Assembly: GCA_018241165.1 (NCBI GenBank)
Contig: JAFEEK010000126.1
Span: forward strand, 1-5,504
DNA from: Pseudomonadota bacterium
GTDB taxonomy: Bacteria > Pseudomonadota > Gammaproteobacteria > Xanthomonadales > Rhodanobacteraceae
Direction: 5' to 3'
Length of the DNA: 5,504 bases
The position numbers and the translations under genes are program-made. The notes under the pieces are model-generated. The model was given only the letters and a program-made list of their open reading frames with translations. It did not search any database and was not told where the DNA came from. Each line of letters starts with the position of its first letter. The first letter of the stretch is position 1. This document shows positions 1 through 4,455 of the stretch, piece after piece.

Positions 1-86
1 AAAACCTGGCGCTGTTCGATGCGCTGCGGGCCGGCAACGCGCGCGAACGCGCATTGGCCGCTCGCCTGTTCGAGAAACGCTTGTGA
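1..86 (+). CDS. 3' end of an unidentified protein-coding gene (partial)
   Basis: An open frame enters from the left edge with its first full codon at base 3. It ends at the TGA at 84-86, giving 27 visible residues that finish in AARLFEKRL. The tail is rich in Ala, Leu and Arg and looks helical, but it is too short to assign to a family. Its stop codon overlaps the GTG start of the next gene (GTGA, 83-86), an arrangement typical of translational coupling. In AbiE-type loci the gene before the nucleotidyltransferase encodes the AbiEi antitoxin/transcriptional regulator. That is a possible identity from position only; no motif seen here supports it. Confidence 0.6.
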   Translation, partial: NLALFDALRAGNARERALAARLFEKRL

Positions 87-790
87 ATCCGGCCGATCCG
101 AACGTCGGAAGCGTCGAATTGGTAGCCGCGGCGCTTGGCGAACTGCGCGAGGAATTGGTGCTGGTCGGCGGTTGCGCAGCGAGTCTGCTGATCGATGCGC
201 CGACCGCGCCGCCACCGCGCGTGACCTACGACGTCGATCTGATCGCCGTGGTCACCGCGTTACCCGGCTACCATCGCCTGGAAGAGCGATTTGCTGAGCG
301 CGGTTTCGAACGCGACACTTCGCCCGATGCGCCGATTTGCCGCTGGCGCATCCGCAACCTCATCGTGGATTTGATGCCAACCGACGAACGCGTGCTGGGA
401 TTTTCCAATCGCTGGTATGCCGAGGCGGCGGCATCGGCGAATCGCTGCGTGCTGCCCAGCGGAACCGCAATCCGCCTGATCGCCGCGCCCGTATTTGCCG
501 CGACCAAGTTCGAAGCTTTTCGCGACCGCGGCCATTCGGACGTGTTGGCCAGTCACGACCTCGAAGACATCATCAATGTGGTCGAGGGACGCACGGCATT
601 TATCGAGGAAGTGAGAAAAGCGCAGCCTGAATTGCGTGCCTATCTCGCGAATCAATTCGCCGGCCTGATCGCCATGCGCAATTTCTTCGAGCTGTTGCCC
701 GGCCTCGTTGCACACGACGCACTGCATGCGCGGCGCGTGGCTTCAGTCCGCCAGAAACTGGCCGAGCTGGGCGCGCAGGACGCCGCATGA
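83..790 (+). CDS. AbiEii/AbiGii-like nucleotidyltransferase family protein
   Basis: The protein has 235 residues and a polymerase-beta-type nucleotidyltransferase layout. A Gly-Gly pair at 29-30 (LVGGCA) is followed about 20 residues later by the metal-binding pair D50 and D52 (TYDVDL), with a probable third acidic residue at D96 (LIVDLMP). A second conserved block around 142-170 (KFEAFRDRG, then HDLEDIINVVEGR) matches the K...HDLEDI region of AbiEii-like proteins. Known family members transfer nucleotides to RNA or protein targets and act as type IV toxins in abortive infection, or have unknown housekeeping roles; the target here is unknown. The GTG start overlaps the upstream stop by 4 bp, and a GAGA-like Shine-Dalgarno lies in the preceding codons. 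The family call is fairly firm, while the toxin role is inference. Confidence 0.75.
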   Translation: MNPADPNVGSVELVAAALGELREELVLVGGCAASLLIDAPTAPPPRVTYDVDLIAVVTALPGYHRLEERFAERGFERDTSPDAPICRWRIRNLIVDLMPTDERVLGFSNRWYAEAAASANRCVLPSGTAIRLIAAPVFAATKFEAFRDRGHSDVLASHDLEDIINVVEGRTAFIEEVRKAQPELRAYLANQFAGLIAMRNFFELLPGLVAHDALHARRVASVRQKLAELGAQDAA

Positions 791-919
791 GCGATCACGC
801 TCGATTGCATCCTCGTCGATGTCAACGCGTTCGCCGACCTTTCGCAAGAGCATTTAGGTGCACAATTCAACGTGGTATTTTTGTATAAATATCCTGGTTT
901 GATTCAAGCCTGTCGATCC

Positions 920-940
920 TGTGGGGTAAAGTGTGGGGTA
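920..940 (+). repeat. Tandem 9-bp direct repeat TGTGGGGTA
   Basis: TGTGGGGTA occurs at 920-928 and again at 932-940, a 12-bp period with the 3-base spacer AAG. Closely spaced G-rich repeats of this kind are common arm-type binding sites of tyrosine integrases near the ends of genomic islands. The repeat itself is directly visible. The integrase-arm interpretation is inference from the pattern and from the tRNA-like segment 50 bases downstream. Confidence 0.6.
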
Positions 941-989
941 CGGGTTTTCCCCGCATCATAAAAATGGCGTTATTACAGAATGTTACACG

Positions 990-1012
990 TCAGGTTCGAC
1001 TCCTAGTCTCAG
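990..1012 (+). other. tRNA T-arm/3'-end-like segment, possible attachment-site remnant
   Basis: The segment contains GGTTCGACTCC, the hallmark of a tRNA T-loop. Folded as a T-arm, TCAGG (990-994) and CCTAG (1002-1006) flank the 7-base loop TTCGACT. The inner three pairs form, one position is a mismatch and the outermost is a G-T wobble. No acceptor 5' strand, D-arm or anticodon arm can be found upstream, and no CCA follows, so this is not a functional tRNA gene. A short tRNA 3' fragment followed at once by a strong terminator is what the distal attachment site of a tRNA-integrated island looks like. Confidence 0.35.
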
Positions 1013-1049
1013 AAAAACAAACGGCCCCTTTTTGGGGCCGTTTGTTTTT
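1013..1049. terminator. Strong bidirectional intrinsic terminator
   Basis: A perfect 16-bp inverted repeat flanks a 5-base T loop. The left arm (1013-1028) is AAAAACAAACGGCCCC and the right arm (1034-1049) is its exact reverse complement. The core GC-rich hairpin is followed by a U-rich run (TTTGTTTTT) when read on either strand, so it should stop transcription in both directions. On the + strand it would insulate the hemerythrin-like gene from transcription coming from the nucleotidyltransferase unit. It could also be the native terminator of a tRNA that once lay upstream. Confidence 0.9.
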
Positions 1050-1183
1050 CGTTGCCGCGCTTTCCGCCCGGCGTGCGAACGCATCCGTCGGTCAGGTTTT
1101 GCGGGTGCACGCTTTTGGATTGTGCGCTCAATCACGCACGCCACCGCTGCGTTTGGCTAATCTGCGCACGTCGCATTTCGCGT

Positions 1184-1187
1184 GGAG
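1184..1187 (+). promoter_or_regulatory. Shine-Dalgarno GGAG selecting the ATG at 1194
   Basis: GGAG lies 6 bases before the ATG at 1194. An in-frame GTG at 1182 is also possible, but it would place this ribosome-binding site inside the coding sequence, so the ATG is preferred. Confidence 0.65.
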
Positions 1188-1193
1188 CGGGTC

Positions 1194-1718
1194 ATGTTCA
1201 AATTCACGGCGCTGCGGCAGGCGGTGCAGGAAGTCGATGCGCCCGGGATTCCGCCATCATGGAATTTACCGGTGCAGTACGATGCGACGCTCGTGCCGGG
1301 ATTGGTTGCCGAACACGACGAACTGGATGCGCGCTTTGCTGCGATGACCGGCACCTTGGCGCGCGACCCGGCGATCGCCGAATTCGCCGTGCGCGATTGC
1401 GCCGAACGCCTGCATCGCCTGCGCCACACCGAGGCCCTGCAGCTTTATCCGGTCATCGCGCATGCGCTGTCGGCGGACCCGATCCAGCGCCGCCTGTTCT
1501 GGCAATCGCGCCTGGTCATGTTGGGGCTTGCGCGGCGCGTGCTGCGTCGTTTCGAGGATCTCGAGCGCGCGGTGCAAACCGGAAACGGCACCGCCGTGGC
1601 TGCCGGTTACGTCGTCGCGGGCATGGCCGAATACCGCCGCCGCAATGAATCCACGATGTATCCGTTGTACGAAAGGATCGGGCGGCGCAGCGTTGCCGGC
1701 AAGACGCAGGCAGCCTGA
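1194..1718 (+). CDS. Hemerythrin-like (HHE-type) four-helix protein
   Basis: The protein has 174 residues, is almost wholly helical, and has no signal peptide or membrane segment, so it is probably cytoplasmic. The pattern follows the hemerythrin/HHE layout: H41 in the first helix (LVAEHDEL), a second-helix motif with H74, H78 and E80 leading to LYP (81-86), and a fourth-helix motif ending NESTMYPLYER (151-161). In typical family members the LYP and MYP motifs follow His and Glu ligands of a di-iron site that binds oxygen or nitric oxide. Here the fourth helix has R-N-E where a His is expected, so iron binding is uncertain. The ATG at 1194 is preferred over GTG 1182. A terminator separates it from the upstream unit, and 87 bases separate it from the next gene on the same strand. 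The family call is moderate and the function is not established. Confidence 0.55.
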   Translation: MFKFTALRQAVQEVDAPGIPPSWNLPVQYDATLVPGLVAEHDELDARFAAMTGTLARDPAIAEFAVRDCAERLHRLRHTEALQLYPVIAHALSADPIQRRLFWQSRLVMLGLARRVLRRFEDLERAVQTGNGTAVAAGYVVAGMAEYRRRNESTMYPLYERIGRRSVAGKTQAA

Positions 1719-1805
1719 CGCGCAGGCGAGTCCCTTCCAAGGGTTTGATTGCGACAAGCGCCAAGCGGCTCCGTTGCGCGTCCGTCGTTCTGCTACCGTG
1801 GCGCG

Positions 1806-2540
1806 ATGCCTAGCGTCGATTCCACCATCGCGACTCCTGCGACAGAGCTTGTGCGCAACGGGTTCGCATTCGTGCCGGCCGCGCGGATGCGCGCGCTGCT
1901 CGAACAGGCAGGATCGCTCGCCGACTGGCAGGCGTTTGCGGCGAGCTGGAACGATCTGCCGTGGGACGAGTACCTCGCGCAATACGGCCGCTACCGGCGG
2001 CGGCGTCATGCGGTGTTTTACGCGTCGCGCGACGGTGGCATCGAGCCTTCGTCACGGCACGAGCCGCATTACCAGAGCCACGCCTACAACTCGCTGCAAG
2101 GTGGCATCGAGCGCTGGTTCAAGCCGATTCGCGTGGAGTCGGTTAGTGGAGAAAGTCTGTCTTGCATCCTGCGTGTCTGTCGGCGGCTCTTCGGCAAGCT
2201 TGCGCCCGAGGTTGCGCGCTGGCGCATCGAAGTGCATCAATTCCGCATCGAGGCGCGCGCGGATCTGCCGGGGCAGCCAACGCCCGAGGGCACTCATCGC
2301 GATGGTGTCGATTACGTGCTGGTACTGCTCGTCACACGGCGCAATATCGCCAGCGGCACCACCACGATTCGTGCACAGGATCGGCATGAGCTCGGCAGCT
2401 TCACCCTGACCGAGCCCTTCGATGCAGCCGTGGTGGACGATGCTCGCGTATTCCATGGCGTAACCGCGGTGGAGCCGGTCGATCCGGCGCAGCCGGCCTG
2501 CCGCGATGTGCTGGTGGTGACGTTCAAGCGGCAGCAATGA
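1806..2540 (+). CDS. 2-oxoglutarate/Fe(II)-dependent dioxygenase family protein (BsmA/IDO type)
   Basis: The protein has 244 residues and is predicted to be a cytoplasmic oxygenase of the 2OG-Fe dioxygenase family that includes BsmA and the Bacillus L-isoleucine dioxygenase. The iron-binding motif H164-x-D166 lies in EGTHRDGVDYVLVLLV, followed by an xxNIxxG-type strand (RRNIASGTTTI). The distal iron ligand is H217 in ARVFHGVTAVEP, and R233 (CRDVLVVTF) is placed to bind the 2-oxoglutarate carboxylate. All expected catalytic residues are therefore present. Characterised relatives hydroxylate free amino acids, but the substrate here cannot be read from sequence. The ATG at 1806 is the most plausible start; a longer frame from 1749 adds an unlikely Ser/Arg-rich leader. 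The Shine-Dalgarno is weak. The gene converges on hslR with a 16-base gap. Confidence 0.85.
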   Translation: MPSVDSTIATPATELVRNGFAFVPAARMRALLEQAGSLADWQAFAASWNDLPWDEYLAQYGRYRRRRHAVFYASRDGGIEPSSRHEPHYQSHAYNSLQGGIERWFKPIRVESVSGESLSCILRVCRRLFGKLAPEVARWRIEVHQFRIEARADLPGQPTPEGTHRDGVDYVLVLLVTRRNIASGTTTIRAQDRHELGSFTLTEPFDAAVVDDARVFHGVTAVEPVDPAQPACRDVLVVTFKRQQ

Positions 2541-2553
2541 CGCGCGACGTCAT
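2537..2553. repeat. Short inverted repeat in the convergent gap
   Basis: ATGACG (2537-2542) and CGTCAT (2548-2553) form a 6-bp stem with a 5-base loop that overlaps the stop codon of the dioxygenase gene. It lies exactly between two convergent genes, where a shared terminator would be expected. It is short and has no T-run, so a terminator role is doubtful. Confidence 0.3.
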
Positions 2554-2556
2554 GGG

Positions 2557-2952
2557 TCACAGAACATCGATATCGCCCAGCGCGCGGATCAGCCGTCGCG
2601 CGCGCTTGTCCGGTTTGGTCGGTGGCTTGATGTAGCCGGTTGCGTTCAACCGGCGCTGCTCGGCAGCTTGCGCGCGTGCCTCGCGACTTGTCTCGGTTTC
2701 GCGATAGCAGGATTGGGCGATGGCGGCAGAACCGCGTTGCGCCAGCAGCGTGAGCACATCGACCTCGAATTGTTCCTCGCCACGCGCGATGCGCAGGCGA
2801 TCGCCGACATGCAGAAGTTTCGACGCCTTTCCCACGCCATCGTGGATGCGGATCTTGCCGCCCTCGATCGCCTGCTTGGCCAGCGCGCGCGTCTTGAAAA
2901 ACCGTGCGGCCCACAGCCACACGTCGAGGCGCACGCCATCGCCGGTGCTCAT
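2557..2952 (-). CDS. hslR: Ribosome-associated heat-shock protein Hsp15 (S4 domain)
   Basis: The protein has 131 residues, close to E. coli Hsp15 (about 133). The S4 RNA-binding motif occupies roughly residues 8-65 and carries the family core RLDVWLWAARFFKTRALAK followed by IEGGKIRI. The C-terminal part is basic and ends in the Hsp15-like RLNATGYIKPPTKPDKRAR region. Known Hsp15 binds free 50S subunits that still carry a nascent chain on peptidyl-tRNA after abortive translation, and helps recycle them, mainly under heat stress. The ATG at 2950-2952 is preceded by AGG at a spacing of 6. The gene starts 16 bases after the nrdJb stop on the same strand, so the two are probably co-transcribed. Identification is confident. 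Confidence 0.93.
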   Translation of the reverse strand: MSTGDGVRLDVWLWAARFFKTRALAKQAIEGGKIRIHDGVGKASKLLHVGDRLRIARGEEQFEVDVLTLLAQRGSAAIAQSCYRETETSREARAQAAEQRRLNATGYIKPPTKPDKRARRLIRALGDIDVL

Positions 2953-2968
2953 CTGTGACCTGGATTTT

Positions 2969-3766
2969 TCACCCGCACTTGCTGTAGCCGCAGTTCAGGC
3001 AGGTCGCGCAGCCGTCCATGCTGATGACGGCGCTGGTGTTGCACTTATGACACTGTGTGGCGCCGGGCGGGAATGCGCCAGCGGATCCGGATGCAGTCTC
3101 GGCGTGCGCATCGGCTGGCGACGCGGCATCAATCATCGCACCGCCCATCTCGCCGGCAGTGCTTATTTCAGACTTTTTTTTTGTGCGGCCTTCGTAGGCC
3201 GCGCGCTTCTCGGCGATCAGCTTGCGCTGTTCGGGGCCGAGTTCCGGATCGTGCAGCAGGCCGATCATCTTCAGGTGTTGCTCGACGATCGCGCCGAGCT
3301 CGGCCACGATCGAAGGCATGTACACGCCGCCGGCCTTGAAGTAGCCGCCGCGCGGATCGAATACGGCCCGAAGTTCCTCGACGATGAAGGTGACGTCGCC
3401 GCCTTTGCGAAACACGGCGCTCATGATGCGGGTCAGCGCCACGATCCACTGGAAGTGGTCCATGTTCTTGGAGTTGATGAAAATCTCGAACGGCCGGCGC
3501 AATTCGTATTCGGTGCCCTGGTTGAGCACGATGTCGTTGATCGTCACGTACATCGCGTGTTCGACCAGCGGCGAGCGGATCTTGTAGGTCGCGCCGATCA
3601 GCACTTCCGGGCGCTCGACCTTTTCGTGCATCTGGATGACTTCGGCGCCGGGCGAGCGTGCCACCTCGATGGCGTCGACGGGATCGGGGCCGAGGGTCGG
3701 AGCCTTGGCGTCATCGGGTTTGGCGACGCTGTAGCCCTTGATCTTGCGCGAAATCTTGATGGTCAT
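2969..3766 (-). CDS. nrdJb: Class II ribonucleotide reductase second subunit NrdJb (TSCPD domain plus Cys-rich tail)
   Basis: The protein has 265 residues and supplies the C-terminal module of the split adenosylcobalamin-dependent ribonucleotide reductase. The start MTIKISRKIKGY is the usual NrdJb N terminus. After a Pro/Ala linker (about 18-45), the TSCPD-type domain spans about 50-170, with the conserved stretches VEHAMYVTINDIVLNQGT, RRPFEIFINSKNMDHFQW and FRKGGDVTFIVEELRAVFDP. A low-complexity linker (195-235) leads to a Cys tail with C239, C242, C253, C256, C259 and C264, ending YSKCG. In this enzyme class the tail is thought to bind zinc and carry the redox cysteines that re-reduce the active site. 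An in-frame ATG at 3829 overlaps the upstream stop (ATGA), but its extra 21 residues look non-conserved. hslR follows closely. Confidence 0.93.
   Translation of the reverse strand: MTIKISRKIKGYSVAKPDDAKAPTLGPDPVDAIEVARSPGAEVIQMHEKVERPEVLIGATYKIRSPLVEHAMYVTINDIVLNQGTEYELRRPFEIFINSKNMDHFQWIVALTRIMSAVFRKGGDVTFIVEELRAVFDPRGGYFKAGGVYMPSIVAELGAIVEQHLKMIGLLHDPELGPEQRKLIAEKRAAYEGRTKKKSEISTAGEMGGAMIDAASPADAHAETASGSAGAFPPGATQCHKCNTSAVISMDGCATCLNCGYSKCG
3174..3182 (-). repeat. A9 homopolymer inside nrdJb
   Basis: Nine A residues on the coding strand encode Lys196-198 in the linker between the TSCPD-type domain and the Cys tail. Such runs are prone to polymerase or ribosome slippage. A gain of one A leads to Lys-Val-stop and a loss of one A leads to Ser-Leu-Lys-stop, so both outcomes would remove the Cys tail. 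Confidence 0.8.
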
Positions 3767-3791
3767 GTCGGATGCTTGGATAGGGAAAACG

Positions 3792-3817
3792 GGCGGAACC
3801 GCGCTTGCGGCTCCGCC
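3792..3817 (-). terminator. Intrinsic-terminator-like hairpin between the histone-like gene and nrdJb
   Basis: Read on the - strand, GGCGGAGCCGC, the loop AAGC, and GCGGTTCCGCC form an 11-bp stem with one G-U pair, soon followed by CCGTTTTCCC. The stem is very stable but the T-run is only four bases, so termination is likely partial. It begins 8 bases after the histone-like stop codon and ends 25 bases before the nrdJb start. It may therefore act as an attenuator, as an RNA-stabilising hairpin, or as the end of the upstream transcript. Confidence 0.65.
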
Positions 3818-3825
3818 GCGGGGGA

Positions 3826-4347
3826 TCATTTTTTCTTGGCTTTCTTTTTCGCGCCGGCGGACTTTTCCGCCTTGGACTTGCGCTTCATGTCCATCGAATG
3901 CGCGCGCTTGTAGGTCTGGATGTCCTTGAAATGACCCTTCGCGTCGCGCACCGCGTACAGCTTCTTGCCCTTGCTGCTGTACATCGTCGTGCGATGGGCT
4001 TTTTTCTTCGCGGCTTTTCTTGCGGTTTTCTTCGCGGCTTTCTTTGCGACTTTTTTCGCAGCCTTTTTCGGTGCCGCTTTCTTCATCACCTTTTTCGCTG
4101 CCTTGCGGGCGCCGGCCACGGCCTTTTTCACCGCTTTCTTCGCCGCGCCCGCGCGCTTGGCGGCTGCCTTCTTCACCGTGGCGGCGCGTTTGGCGACGGC
4201 CTTGCCCACTTCCTCCGCCTTTGCGGCAACTGCGGTCCTGACTTCGGCGACTTTCTCGGCCATGGCCTGACCCATCTCCTGCGCCTTCTCGACGACCGCG
4301 TCCACCGGACCGGACGGGTTGTCGCCCCAGCTGTGTTCGCTTTGCAT
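3826..4347 (-). CDS. Lysine/alanine-rich histone H1-like protein
   Basis: The protein has 173 residues and is very basic. An amphipathic, phasin-like helical N terminus (about 14-55; VEKAQEMGQAMAEKVAEV and similar) is followed by a repetitive Lys/Ala region (about 55-118, AAKK/KKA units) like the C-terminal tails of histone H1 and of bacterial AlgP/Hc1-type proteins. A structured C-terminal block (121-160) contains KKLYAVRDAKGHF and KDIQTYKRAHSMD, and the chain ends in a Lys run. The Lys/Ala tail suggests binding to DNA or another polyanion, but the role of the C-terminal block is unknown to me. GGAG lies 5-6 bases before the ATG. The gene sits between nrdJa (107-base gap) and nrdJb (59-base gap), all on the same strand. 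The histone-like call rests on composition and is not proof of chromatin function. Confidence 0.8.
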   Translation of the reverse strand: MQSEHSWGDNPSGPVDAVVEKAQEMGQAMAEKVAEVRTAVAAKAEEVGKAVAKRAATVKKAAAKRAGAAKKAVKKAVAGARKAAKKVMKKAAPKKAAKKVAKKAAKKTARKAAKKKAHRTTMYSSKGKKLYAVRDAKGHFKDIQTYKRAHSMDMKRKSKAEKSAGAKKKAKKK

Positions 4348-4424
4348 GGTTTCTCCGACTCGTTTGCGTTAGTGTCGATTCCGGTTCCGTGCGCCATCCA
4401 TCGTCAGGCGCGCCAGAACATCCC

Positions 4425-4455
4425 GTGAGCCTTCGACAAGTTCAACGCGATGAAC
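4425..4455. repeat. Degenerate REP-like element at the end of nrdJa
   Basis: GTGAGCCTTCGACAAGTTCA and the following bases resemble the CCTTCGACAAGCTCAGG-type palindromic repeats common in many proteobacterial genomes. GTTCA (4440-4444) pairs with TGAAC (4451-4455) around a 6-base loop, reaching the nrdJa stop codon. The likeness is from memory of the family and only one copy is present in the window. It could serve as a processing or weak termination signal after nrdJa. Confidence 0.35.

Larger units (their letters stand above)
791..1193. other. 403-base non-coding region with AT-rich patch, repeats and terminator
   Basis: No convincing gene is seen here. Bases 851-910 are clearly richer in A and T than the flanks, and TATAAA at 884-889 resembles a -10 box without a good -35 partner. 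The region then holds a tandem 9-bp repeat, a tRNA-T-arm-like segment and a strong bidirectional terminator, each listed separately. A 33-codon frame starts at the ATGA overlapping the end of the nucleotidyltransferase gene (787-888). It encodes an Arg-rich peptide (MSDHARLHPRRC...) with no recognisable feature and is not called as a gene. After the terminator, 1050-1181 holds only a short inverted repeat (GTGCG at 1122-1126 with CGCAC at 1135-1139) of unknown meaning. Confidence 0.6.

Noticed and set aside
787..888. 33-codon frame starting at the ATGA overlap after the nucleotidyltransferase gene
   Set aside because: The Arg-rich product has no recognisable motif, has no further ribosome-binding evidence, and runs into AT-rich non-coding DNA.
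905..1012. Complete tRNA gene ending at the GGTTCGACTCC segment
   Set aside because: No D-arm, anticodon arm or matching acceptor strand could be found upstream, the T-stem is imperfect, and no CCA follows.
1732..1746. CCCTTCCAAGGGTTT as a terminator after the hemerythrin-like gene
   Set aside because: Only a 4-bp stem can form with a sensible loop, and the T-run is just three bases.
1774..1799. TTGCGC with TGCTACCGT as a promoter for the dioxygenase gene
   Set aside because: The spacing is 14 bases and the -10 match is poor, so it could not be supported.
1266..2009. Long - strand open frame of 247 codons
   Set aside because: It is antisense to the hemerythrin-like and dioxygenase genes, with no recognisable domain and an Arg-rich composition typical of a shadow frame.
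3767..3829. Upstream ATG at 3829 as the start of nrdJb
   Set aside because: It overlaps the previous stop (ATGA), but the added 21 residues are encoded by the terminator-like hairpin and look non-conserved. The MTIKI start fits the family.
2720..3913. Long + strand open frame of 397 codons
   Set aside because: It lies opposite hslR, nrdJb and the end of the histone-like gene, all of which have clear family matches. Its length is a shadow effect of high GC, and its product is His/Arg/Ala-rich without motifs.
3960..4200. Lys/Ala-coding repeats of the histone-like gene as a tandem DNA repeat or CRISPR-like array
   Set aside because: The units vary in length and sequence and are explained by the AAKK-type protein repeat.
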